A DNA stretch of 64,000 nucleotides, from positions 6,037,317 to 6,101,316 of the forward strand of contig OY718804.1 of the NCBI GenBank assembly GCA_963070105.1. Direction: 5' to 3'. The notes under the pieces were generated by a model that saw only the letters and a list, made by a program, of their open reading frames with translations, searched no databases and had not been told where the DNA came from. A program made the position numbers and the translations under genes. Within the stretch, counting starts at the first letter, position 1, and every line of letters begins with the position of its first letter. Shown here piece by piece: positions 13,515 to 25,900 of the stretch. The DNA comes from Litomosoides sigmodontis. Lineage: Eukaryota > Nematoda > Chromadorea > Rhabditida > Onchocercidae.

Positions 13515-16500
13515 ATGGATGAGGCGGAAAGTCGATCTCCTCCAGTCGCAAAGGTTGCGCCACAAGTTGATACAAATAAAGGCATCAAGCAGGTTGCTAA
13601 GCCATCATCGGTTCACACTTTGGATCCATCTGCTTTATTTCTTTCAAAACAACCTGCAACAGAAGAGGTAGAAGAGACGAAGTGGTACTACCTGCGGAAG
13701 AAGTGGGTTTTAGACACGAAGGATGAATTTTACTATTACTGGCTAAGTGTGGTATCATTCGCATTCGCCTACAACTTGATCGTTGTCATTGGTAAGCATT
13801 TTGCTCTATCAAAATTTACCTTAGTTTTTAGGCGTTGTTAATAAAGTAGAAATTCACTGACCGATAGCATTGATCGGTCATTAGTGCTATGTCTGTTAAA
13901 AGCACTTTGATAAACAAAAAATGAACTACTTCTTACTATTTATAAAATGCAATAAGTGAAAATTGCTTCACTTGTCAATAAAAAAATGAAAATTATTTCA
14001 CCGTTTATTACTTTTTAGCTCGATCGGTTTTTAATGAATTAGCTTCCGGATACTACTGGATTGTTTGGCTGGTAATCGATTTTGCTATGGATATTATTTA
14101 CGCGCTTGATATGTTCGTACGTTCCAGGACAGGTAAAGATCATGAAATTAATGGTTGGAGGAGGGGGAGTGGGTATAATTAACATCAGTTGTACAATCAC
14201 AAGTGGTATGAATTTATTTGAAAAGTATATATTTAAGGTTTCCTTGAGCAAGGCTTACTTGTTCGCGATATTTCACGAATTACAAAGCTTTATCTAAAAT
14301 CGTTACAATTTAAATTGGATATAATCAGTGTTCTTCCATTTGACCTCATTTCATCGGTCATATTTCGTCGATCATTTCCAAATATGCGTTTTAATCGTAT
14401 TATCCGATATCCACGATTCTCTGATTTTGTTGATCGCACCGAGACGAGGTTTACACTTCATGCGTTACAATCGCAGAAAACAGTTTATTGAATTTCTTTT
14501 ATTGAATTTTTAAGGATTTAGACATTTAAGCTACTGAGGACAACAGTTGTTTATTTTAAATTTCTCTTCTAAATTTCGCGTTATACTTACTGTTCATGCG
14601 CTGAAGTGTAAGATGACAGGAGTTCGATGCCGAATGCATTTCGCTTATTCTGCGTTATTGCAAACATTGTTGTAATCATCCATTGGAATGCATGTGTATA
14701 TTTCTGTATAAGTGAACTAATTGGCATCGGCAGCGATGGTTGGGTCTATGGACCCCTCAATAAACAAAGTTTGCCTGAGTAAGTATTCAAGTTTGATTGT
14801 TGGTAGATGCAGAAGCAACAGTTAGCATCGGATGATTATCGATGGTTAAGGCCTCATTCATTGAGTCGGTGTTGTACGGACTGGTAATAACACAGTCCTC
14901 AGTCAAGAGGATGTCATAAATAAATTCATTTGCAGTGGCGTGGAAGACACTCTTGCCAGGCGTTACATATATAGCTTCTATTGGTCCACGCTAATTCTGA
15001 CAACAATTGGTGAAGTACCTAGTCCAAAGAGGAATATAGAATTTCTTTTTGTAATTATGGATTTAATGTGTGGCGTACTTATTTTCGCAACTATAGTTGG
15101 GAATGTTGGCAGGTATGACCGGAGTATCACTTTGAGAACTACTAAATAAGGTTCTAAAAAATAGAATTTTAAAACTTGAAAGATATTGAATTTCTAACTC
15201 ATTCATAATATGGTAGTGATGAGAGGCCAAAGCGGGTGGATAAATGATGCAATCATTGACATCTTTTTGATTCATTGAAAACGAATCCATCGTAACCAAA
15301 GATGAAGCGCAGCGATGTATGCATTTTTTTTACAGTGCAATATCAAATATGGGTGAGGCGCGGACGCAATTTCAAAATAAAATGGATGGCATCAAGCACT
15401 ACATGAGATTGAGGAAAGTGAACAAGGAGGTAACTATTTATAAAAATTTCCCCTCTTTAAATGGACAGTAAAAATAGCTGTTTTTGGTCTGTTAAAGTTT
15501 ACTGATGTTAATCACAAGATTATTTTGTCCCTAATTCAAAAGGGTTAGTTGTTGGATCTCTTGAGTGGAGTTCAGAAGACACATAAAGTTGTGATAGCTA
15601 ATATTAAAACATAAACAATGATGTGTCTGTTTATTTGATCAGAATTGAATCATGCAAGTCAATTTCAGCTTGAAACGCGAGTTATGAATTGGTTCGAATA
15701 CTTGTGGGAGCACAAGCAGTCCCTAACCGATCAGCAGGTACTGAAAGTACTTCCGTATAAATTACAAACAGAAATTGCCATGCAAGTGCACTATGAAACT
15801 CTCAGAAGAGTGCGCATTTTTCAGGTAATAGATGATTGTTTTCGTTTGTCATCAGAAGCCTTCAGTTTCAGAAAAACTATTCATTAAATAGTTTTGGTCA
15901 ATGATTATTTTAAACAATCGTCAAGTGATAGAAATGAAATCATTCAATTTTTAGGACTGCGAAGCTGGTCTGTTAGCTGAACTGGTCTTGAAACTTCAGC
16001 AACAGGTATCCTCTTTATTTCAACCGAATTTCTTGGTTTTGAATACATTTTGGAAAAGGTATACGCAAAGTAAATCTCATTTTAAAAATTCAAACAGAAT
16101 GAAGCAAAAATTGTATGACCCATGAAATTACATTGGTAATTGGACTCATTATTATTTTAGATATTTTCTCCTGGCGATTACATATGCAAGAAAGGTGATA
16201 TCGGACGTGAAATGTATATTGTTAAGCGCGGCAAATTACAGGTGGTAGCTGACGATGGGATCAAAATCTTTGCTACACTGCAGGAAGGCGCTGTTTTTGG
16301 CGAACTTAGTATACTTAACATCGCTGGTTAGATGCAACTATTATTTCATTCGTTATTATCACTATTATTAATTATTGATTCACAGCTATTACTTGTTTAT
16401 TACTGTTCTTGTAAGATTTTAGATACTTTTGCTAAGTATTGCTATTAGCATTGGCTTTAATTACTTGTTATTATTCAGCAACAATGAAGTTTTCCCAAAA

Positions 16501-17506
16501 GAAATACATTATGAACTGTAAGAATAAGAAAGCTTCGATTAGCCTTTCGTCTCTCTACTTAGACAATTGGTTGCTTAGGAGAAGATCGTTCCGAACTAGA
16601 TTTTATCTTCAAAATGAGGATGAAATACACTCCCTCAGTTGTTATATTGGCGCTATCAATTTAGGGATGCGTTACTGACAAAATAAGTAGGACAGAGAAG
16701 TTGAATTGAAGTTTCATGCAGGAAGTAAAAACGGCAATCGGAGAACAGCGAATGTACGATCGGTTGGCTACACGGATTTGTTTGCCTTGAACAAAAATGA
16801 TCTCTGGACCGCGTTAAAGGAGTATCCGGATGCGAGGAAGCTACTCATTGCAAAGGTTCCAGGAAATTATTGCTTCCTTTAACGGCGATTCAGAGTTGTG
16901 TCAGTTTAGCTTTGGTGAACACTTCTTTAATTAGATAACCGTGGATAGACGGCAGATTCAGCTGCAGATGTGCCATTGCCAAACACAGATACCGGAAAAT
17001 TCAGATGCTTGTCTGGAATAACTTGTATATGATAAGCAATTTAGGGTCGAGAAATTCTTCGAAAAGACGGTCTGCTGGATGAAAATGCACCGGAAGAACA
17101 GATAAGCGCTGAGGAGATGGCGAAAAATCTGCAAAACACATTGAAAATTATGCAAACGAAGTACTAATTAGGAATATTTTTAAAAATTTGCAGTTTAATT
17201 TATATGGCGAATTAAGAAAAATATAATTTTTTGATAAAATGTGAAATTTGCGAAATAATTTTTCAATAATAATGTACTGTATCAATAAGGAGTGGGAGAA
17301 TGGAAAGAAAGTAGGAAATGGGAAATGGCAATGATGAGATAATAAAATTCAAATTAATACAAAGATTTTTTTGCAGAATGGCTCGATTTGCAGCAGAATT
17401 CAAAAGCGTGAAGCTAAAACTGTTGGCAAGAATTGAATACTTGGAAGCGGAGTTGGCGAAATATGACAATTCGGATAGTCCCAATGATAACTATCAGACA
17501 GACTAA
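13515..17506 (+). CDS. Cyclic-nucleotide-gated cation channel, alpha-type (TAX-4/CNG class)
   Basis: Twelve exons join in phase: 13515-13791, 14019-14132, 14238-14448, 14620-14778, 14936-15112, 15336-15429, 15669-15824, 15955-16005, 16161-16326, 16722-16855, 17045-17160, 17377-17506, giving about 594 aa. Visible order: S1 near 70-92, S2 near 105-128, S3/S4 with the family signature FVDRTETR near 193-200, S5 ([11 protein letters not shown]) near 217-227, the pore with the selectivity sequence [10 protein letters not shown] near 275-284, S6 ([14 protein letters not shown]) near 299-312, a C-linker, and a cyclic-nucleotide-binding domain (about 414-513) with FGELSI and RRTANV; the Thr in RRTA is the residue linked to cGMP preference in CNGA subunits. 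A C-terminal coiled coil (MARFAAEF...[10 protein letters not shown]) matches the CLZ trimerisation zipper of alpha subunits. The pore Glu also marks an alpha-type subunit. In nematodes such channels carry thermo- and chemosensory signals in ciliated neurons. The S1-S2 loop is short and both termini are short, so TAX-4 versus CNG-3 orthology is not settled. Coding may begin further upstream at 13187. Confidence 0.93.
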
Positions 17507-18545
17507 GTGATACTTGATTGATATGAACACAGACCAAACAATTGATTATGCTTGGGTACTTGTTGCCAATGAGTTCGAGTTTGGAAGTTGCATTTTCTAA
17601 AAAAAACATTTGCTTGTAAGAATGAGTGTGAATACGAATTGAAATTTCGAATTGTACGGTTTTTTAGAAAAAAGAAAAAGTTTCGGAAAAGTTGATTACA
17701 GAAGCAAGTTTAAAATTCAAATTTATATAGTTTTAACAGCATAGCTTGAAATTGTTGAATATATGTAAGCTCACTGAACGGAGGAGATTTGTAGAAACAA
17801 ATGTTACTTTTTGGATCACTGTAGTGGTAAAATCTACTGTAATTCGAAATAGTTTTGCAATGAACAAATAAAATATATGAAAAGTTAGTGTGCTGAAATT
17901 GAAGTATCTATGAGGAAGATTATGTGATATCATCAATGAGGCTTGGAAGATAAGCAATTGCAATGACGTCATAAGCTATCTAGCCAATATGTAAATTATG
18001 AGAAGGTGTGTGGTGAGGTGTTCGTAGTCGGTCACAGTTTCGTTATTGACGATTTGTGAGCGGTCTATTCGACATGGCACTCCGAAGAATTTTTGTTTGA
18101 GTCCACGGGGTTGGTTCATCATTCCTTCTTCATTTCATTTTTTACGTGTAGATACCAAGTCTTAGTGAATTAAAACGATAGAAGGTTGACGGAGGTTAGC
18201 CACTGATATTTGCTCTTGTTTTATAAAATGAGATTCATGATGAAACAATTTGAGTTCAAATATTTTAAGTTATTTCTTGCAATGACTCCGTACTTTCACT
18301 TTTGATTGATAAAAATGAAGCTTGAGGGGTGAGAGAGGCCATAGGCTGAGTGAGAGTGCTAGGCAGTCTCGAAGTTTCCTAATAACTGAAAGAGAAGCCC
18401 TCTAAAAAGGATAGTCCTCCATGTCAATTATTATGCATTCTCTTAAATACAATGCATAATTTCAAAGAAAATTAGAGTTAATGCGTGACACTTTGTTTGT
18501 TGTAAATTGTGCTCTGTACAATATGAGGTTAGAGAGGAGTTGCAA

Positions 18546-18548
<3 letters not shown>

Positions 18549-18577
<29 letters not shown>
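18549..18577. repeat. (GA)n microsatellite
   Basis: About 14 GA units in a gene-free interval. Confidence 0.9.
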
Positions 18578-18581
<4 letters not shown>

Positions 18582-19530
18582 GCACCGGAGATCGCTTCTG
18601 GACAATTCGTTCAAAACTTTAGCGCAAAACACGTCATTGGTCTCCATAATTGCACACATTGTTCGTGAAATAGAGGTGCGGACGTGGCGGAAACTATTAG
18701 GGCGGGAAAGCGGTGCAAGATGATTTGTGGGGCGCGAGAGTGTGGAGTAAGAAAAAAAATTAGGTGCGGGATCGGATTCCGCATGAAGGAAGTTGCGGTA
18801 GTTGGGTAGAAGGGAATGGTCCAGATGTGGAAAAGTAGTGGTAGATGCTAGGTCACTTTCTGAGTAGGGTGGTTTTGCAGGAAAGGAATAATTGAGAGTG
18901 AACAGAGCGGAACGAAAATGAATGAGATTGAATTGAAATGAAATGAGACAAGTCGATGTGAAACGAATTGCATTGAACAGTCTTGAATATCTAGGTCCTT
19001 AATAATTCTGGGTAAATGCTGGGGATTTCTACAAGTGTCAAAATGAATTACAATTCCCAACAATTACTGTGAAAGGGCGGAAATGATTGACGTGGCGTTC
19101 ATGATTCTTCGTTAGACGTAAAATTAAAACATGGCGTTTACATTGTTACGCTACTAAAGCCTAAGTTTTTATGAAGTTACATTTAAAAAACTATTGCAAA
19201 GTGCTCATTTTATTTAATTTCATCTTCCGTGTGCAACTTGCGTGATGCTTTAGTCATGTGGACGTCGTGAGCAAAATGAATTTCCTTTTTATGCTTCTTC
19301 CTGCTTGCAAATAATTAAGATGAAAATGGAAATTTTAAGAATCACGAAACTATGAGCAGTGTTTTCACAAGTTCTTTGAAGAAATGAATTTTCCTTGTTT
19401 TTTACATTCAGCAGTCTAACTTAGTTTGTCTTATTAGGAGATCCTTACGTAAGCATATCTAAAGAGCTGCAATCCATTTTTCTCATTTCCTTTTTCTCGT
19501 TTGTTTGATTAAACACTCTATGAACACAAG

Positions 19531-19590
19531 GAATATGTTTCAAGTTTTGAAGTGTCTGTCCCATGACACTCCAAAACTTGAAACACATTC
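19531..19590. repeat. 26-bp inverted repeat with 8-nt loop (possible small-RNA hairpin)
   Basis: Arms 19531-19556 and 19565-19590 are complementary at 24 of 26 positions; the two exceptions are A-C oppositions. The loop is TGTCCCAT. The arms contain GTTTCAAGTTTTG and its complement. Length and near-perfect pairing are compatible with a pre-microRNA-like or endo-siRNA hairpin, or with a relic of a small inverted-repeat element. No expression evidence is available here. Confidence 0.8.
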
Positions 19591-19883
19591 AAAATTATCT
19601 TCCACTTGTCTTTCTGAAGCTCCTAAGGATCTTTCGTACTTTATTATGCAAATGATGGGAAACCTATGACTTATGTTATATGGCTTATGTTAATGTGTCA
19701 GATATTTTTGTAAAAATTTTTGTTTGTCAGATATTTTTGTTAAAATGTTGTAGAAAGGAATATTATTGGGAAAATTCTCATTTTTCCAGCTTTTGTTTTC
19801 GAAACTTTAAATTGTTTATTTTTGGGAACAGTGCAGTTCAGGCTGTTAATTATGCTTTATTATTCATTTTTTCCCTAAATTTC

Positions 19884-19885
19884 AG
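19884..19885 (+). promoter_or_regulatory. Putative trans-splice acceptor for the KH-protein gene
   Basis: TTTTTTCCCTAAATTTCAG is a strong nematode 3' splice signal with no plausible upstream coding exon in phase. It lies 48 nt before the ATG at 19934, and the frame upstream of that ATG is closed by TGA at 19895. This is the layout expected for spliced-leader addition; a cis-spliced 5' UTR intron is the alternative. Confidence 0.5.
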
Positions 19886-19933
19886 TTTTAATTCTGAAGG
19901 TACCAGCACACCAGAAAGGTTAATTCGAAGTGG

Positions 19934-22900
19934 ATGCGTGAGTGTCCTCCATCAGGGAGCATGTCGACCGAGGGCCACTGCTCTTTTCTGGGTGGCTTTA
20001 TACCGCACACAAATCCCAGGCGTACAAATATTCATTTCCCACATCTAAACATGTATCAGCAACAACGTGGCGATTTTTCCGCCAATTTTTATCATCGTTC
20101 ACAAGAAAGTGTCAAGGTGAGGAACTTTCACATTTAAATTTTTTTAAAAAAAAGAAATTTAATCAGGCCTTGCAGCTCTCACAATAACAAGGGTATTAAA
20201 ATGTTGTAGAAGTCACTGAATGTTATCCGGCTAGGGATAAGCTGTTGAGACCACTAAGAGCCAAAAAATGAAGCCGGATTTTATTGGTGAATTAAATAGC
20301 TGGAAATTACAAATTATAATTAGCTTTATAGTCCCTTTAAAATTTCCATTCAGGTGTTTGAGGTAATGAAACGAAGGATAGAACTTGCTTATGAACAACG
20401 TCGGAAATCAGAAATTAATCGGATGCAGAAAACTAATAGAAAAGTAATGCCATATTTGGAGCAGGTATGTGTCTTGAGATTTCTAAGAATACTTAAAAAA
20501 AATAGGATGGAAACCAATAAGATAAAAGTTATCTAAGAATACTAAAGCAAAGTTATATTTTTTTAAAGTATGTTATTGCCTCGCCATTTTAATCCACGCT
20601 TGTTCCTTCAGGAACAATGTAATATTTATATAATTAATTGAATTTTTTTAATCATTAAGTTTTTACAACACACTTTGGTCCTTAAACCATCTCAGACAAT
20701 ACTCCAAATTTTCTGACGCTGGATCTCTACATCCGATTTATACGTCAAATAAAATGTAGATATTCATCGATGGTTTCATTCCGAAAAAATGCTGCTGAGC
20801 TAACTTATGTTACTTTTAAAGATTCCGTTAACGAAAAATGTTACGCTGACGATTGAAGTACCAAGTGCTGAATATGCTTGCATGATGGAGCGAATGGAAG
20901 CTTGGTGTAATGAAGATTCCATACCACAAATTATGCAAGACACAGATGTAATCATTCAGTTCCCCGATTTGCTACCTGATATCAGAAATGCTGCTGATTT
21001 TGTAAATAGGGTAAGTTTTGCCATGAACTGCTTTACTGGAAATTAAAAACTATGAAGTCGTCAAAACTCCCGTATTAAATCTTAATCTACATTGTTTTCT
21101 GTTCTCTCGTGAAGTATAGAAATTTGACAGTTATAGGGCATTTTGAAACTCTTTATAGTCGAAGAATTTGTAATACTTTTGTGTCCCATTTTTCTTGGAA
21201 GAGAAAGAATTTTTTAAATTTTAAAGCACAAAAGTTTTGTTTCTGCAGGTGACATTAACAGGATCTTTGCCAAATGTTGAACAAGCCAGGATTCGAATTA
21301 GGGTATGATAAGCTTTCTGATTACCAAGTTCAAAGTTCTCAAATTACTAAAGAAATTTTCTACTTTGATTACAGTAGTTGTGTAGTCATTTGATTATGTG
21401 CGACGATTTTTATCAAGATCTTATAGAACTTCACGCCTATAACGATCAGTTTTCCTCTAAGGACATTGAAGTCTCACATATCAATGAAGGATGTGAAAAA
21501 TGTTATTGATAAAGCGATTGCAGAGAAATTAATTGATTTTCCTAACCTAGAAATAGCTGTGCAGGTATCACAATTAGTAAGTTCTTTCATACTCTTCTAG
21601 GGTTGAGCTGCTCTTCTCCTTTATCGATCACTGTATGAGAAACGGACACAATTTAAGCTTTTTCACACAGCGAAATTGTTGTTCTTCGTCAAGCAGGTAG
21701 AATTAAGGGTTAGTTTATCCAACATACTTTTTGGACTTTACATTTTAACTCTTCAATCAAATTCGGAAATGAGCAGACGCATTCCTCCCTGTTCACTGAT
21801 TTAGTGGTTCAAAAATACCTAATGTTACTTATTTCCTAGCCAAAGGACTCGGTTCCATTGTGTGTTGTGCGTGGTGTGCTATCCCATGAGCATGACATAT
21901 GTGAAGCCTGTGTAGCACTTCATCGACTGCTGTTTGATGCTGTAAACGACAATGAGCATGTAAACTTTTCTGATTCTCGGACTCTAATAAGCAAGTTCAA
22001 AGTTTGGATCTAACAAATTTACGAAGGCATGGTAATGAATCAAAAAAATATCTAATCAAATATCTGTACAGCATACTTTTTTAGAAAACTGCAATGATAT
22101 ATTCAACAGCAATAGATATACCGACCGTGCAACAGCTAGCTGTTACTGGAATACCAGATGGATATTTGATTAGAATGATAAGTTTGGAAACGAAAGCAGT
22201 CATTTACTTTCCAACTGCGGCAGACCGTCATTTTGGAGCGACGATATTTTACCTGTATGGCTCTGTACATGCTGTCATGAGAGCGAGGAAATATATTGAG
22301 GTTAGCAACTCTCATTTACTAAATATTTCGTATTGCTTATTTCCTGTGGAACTTACTTGCTCGTTATATCCTAAATACGTACATCCCTAAGTATTTGCTT
22401 ACTAAATCCAACAGCATAGTTCAATTCGAGATTTCACATAAATTATTCAGTTGATCCTCGGAAAATGTTATTCGAAGAGAGATGCTTGTAACTGGCACAT
22501 ATTAAGTGTGATTACCACATTTTTGCACAGTAACTAGAAATGAAATACTGATCTAGGGTCTTCTACCTGTGCGTTTAATTTTTGACGTGGAGAATGATGA
22601 TTTACTTTGTCCGGTTGATAAATCAAATCGAGAGGTATTCTTACGTGATATGGAACACAATGTGACAATTATGATACAAAAAAGCCGATTAGAAGGCGAA
22701 CAATTAACAGCAAACGATACTTTACGAGTATGTTTAATGAAATTCCTTATTTTCAAGAAGTTTCAAATCTCAATGTTTATTTATTTTCATATTATTTATT
22801 TTCCCGATATTTTATAATATAGCGTGTTTTTAAGAGGCAGAAAACTGTATGTCCAAGATAGAGATGAAAATAGAGCATTGAAGATTCCTTTTGTCTATTC

Positions 22901-25900
22901 TCATCGATTGTGAGAAAATACCAGTGTTCATTCTTGTTAATCAAGTCAACATGCATTTTCAGAACATGGTGACAATTGAGAGTGAAGAATACAATCTAAC
23001 TAATGTTTATGCAGTGCGACGCCAACTTCTTCGGCGTGGTGTTCTGGAGAAAGAACCTCTGATAGTAACAAAAGATTTTGATTTCTTCGGGAATGATTTC
23101 AAAACATTGATTGCTAAAAACAATCAGGTTCTCGCCGAAGTAAGTGTTGAAATATAGAAAAATTAGTCCAGCAAACAACAAGATCTATAGAAGTTAAGAA
23201 GTAGAAATTTTCTGTAAAAATTTTTACTGAGCTTTTAACCGCAGGAAATTTAATTTGCTTTTTTTCAGTGCTTAAATAATTCGCTATCAGAGACTTCATT
23301 GTTACTTTATTCGCAGTTGAATCAGAATATGCAGTCAGACGGTAAGCTCGGTTGTAGATGAATTTCAAAAATTTTGGCTTTTTGCCTAACTTCTTTTCCT
23401 CAGATTTTATCGATAAGGCTTATCCACTATTAAGTTCTTCCAATTATAATACATGGTTAAAAATAGCTGGTGAGTTTTTTAAAGTTCATCTAGCCCTAGA
23501 ATTATTTTCCATTTAAACCTGATTAATTTCAGAAGTTAATTTCAGTTGCATGCTTGTAGTAAATTTCTATAATAATTATGTCGTTTACAGAACATCTACC
23601 AATGCTTCCCACTTCATCAAGTACAATAAATGATGCTGCATTGCTACCACAAATGCATGTTTGTCAGGAAGTACAACCGTACGAAAATGAGAATACACCA
23701 ATCGAAGTGCCGGTCGATAGAGATTCAACAAGTAAATGTACTTTCATTATCATTATAATTTGTTTTAGTGAAACATCAGTTGTTTAGTAGAAATTTTTTA
23801 AGAGTTGATTGGTCACACTCATAGGTTATCATTGTTATTCTATTATTGATGTTCGTACAAGTTTCCACGATTAAGAGTTGGGATATTATTGTTTAATGCT
23901 TGTTGAAACTCAAAAAATAGTTCCCCTCCAGCAAACCGATAAAGATGAATGACATTCTTACTTCATTCGTTCATAGTTCTGAATTAACGTCTTACGAGAT
24001 TAAAATTTTCTCGTGCTACGTTTTTGCTCATTATACATCGCATAATTATTAGTCTATTTTCACAGTAACTGTTGCAGTTTCTTCGATAACCAACTCTGCC
24101 GCGCTGAGGATTTGTTAAGAAATCACAGCTTACTCTATATTTTATTAGTTTTTCGGAACTTTACTACATTAATTTGTGGAAAAACTGTAACGATACTTAC
24201 AGATCAGAGAAAAACTGAAGAAGACATGAATTTTACCGCTTCGCCGTCACCGACTGTAGCAAAAGTTAATATTTTGGCAATCACCACATGCTACACTTTA
24301 ATCGCAATTGCTGTACGATACTGAGAAAACGAATAGTATATTAACCAAAGAAATTTTTGTCTTCTAGAAACCAAAAAAGCAAAAAATTTAAGACTTTGAA
24401 GTGTAAGGGTTAAGTATAAAAATAACGATGTCAAGCGGAAACCAGAGTATTATTTGAAATAAACATGAAATGAGTATATTGCAGGATCAAGAAACTTCGG
24501 ATGAAGTATATAGGTCTGTGCCGGAATCCATGGATTTACTTAGACAGAATGAAAATAAGGATGTCGTAACAATTCCAATTGACGACGTTGGAGGGACTTT
24601 AACAACCGAGACAGTTGTTCCGTCTGAGGTTTTGAATTTTTAAATTTCATTTGAAAATATTTCAGAAACTATTAATGGAAGATACTTCCTACTCACTGTA
24701 TGATCAGAATGAGTAATGACGAACAGCTTTCTTAAAATTACCTTTTTTGTTCATTCAAATATTATTCAGTTATTGAAATAATTAGTAAACAAATGACTGC
24801 ACGCCGAAAGGGCTTAATTATCATGCTCTATGTTCGGCTTGATTTTTTTAAAAACTATCACAAACATGTGCCTGTTTTGTTTTCTATGCTAACTTTCCGT
24901 GCCACAATAACAAGGTAAGTTGAGAGGCGTTCGAAGATGTAACTCTGTTCCAACTGTTGCTCACTGTTAATCGACCATAGCAGAACAGTATTTTCACCGC
25001 TATGTGGTATAATTTCTGAGACGAAGTGTTACACGATGTTGGTCCTTCCTTCAAGTCTCACCTACGCCATTGCAGGGCGTTTCTTTGGATAACAAGAAAC
25101 GATAAGCACACTTCCTGTCTTACATTTAAGTGCATAGGCTCATTAATTTTCTTATCTTAGTACACTTTATTCTTTTTCTATGCTTTTATGTTCAGCTTTT
25201 TCAGATGGAATATTTTCCAAATACTGGTAAGGCATCTGCCGGTCAGAGTCTTGATGAGCATTCGAAAGAGTGTAACTCTGATGTAATTACTAGTAACGTT
25301 GATTGTGATTTAACAAGCAACACTACCACGAGGAACATATTGGAATCGAAATGTTTGTGCAAAAAATTATCAGTGTGTATGCGACCGTTTGTACCTCAAT
25401 CGCAGGATTTCTTGAGTTCTGGGCTAATGTTATTGATGCATTAATCAATGATTAAGATAATTTATCAATGACAACAAGATGTAGTAAAAGAAATACGATG
25501 AATTTGTGTGACTGGAGTATGTCGTTCAGGATTTTTAGGCTCAGCAACAGTAGCAGTAGCCGCTGCCATGCTTCAGAATAGTCCGCCGCAGTGGTTTCAA
25601 CCATCCAGCGCTGCTGCAGCACTAAAGTCAGAATATTTCGGACACTTGCCTCGAACGCGGGAGGAAAATATTATTTCAGAAACGCTCGCGCATCCACCAG
25701 GTAATTACTTATGCTTGTTTAATTTATGTCTAACTCCTATATTAGCGCATATTTTAAATGAATTTAAACCTGATGATGTTGCTATTAAGCTTACAAAGCT
25801 CATGGAAAAGGAGTTACACTTCACGTTAAGAGAACTGGTCTGACAAAGACTTATTGTTTCTTTTTGCTACTGGTGTACTGTTCTGATTTGTGTTCTACAG

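Larger units (their letters stand above)
17507..19883. other. Intergenic region with GA repeat and a hairpin
   Basis: No gene is recognised. A canonical AATAAA lies at about 17867-17872 and may end the channel transcript. A (GA)n tract sits at 18549-18577, and a 26-bp inverted repeat at 19531-19590. The rest shows no coding resemblance. Confidence 0.5.
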
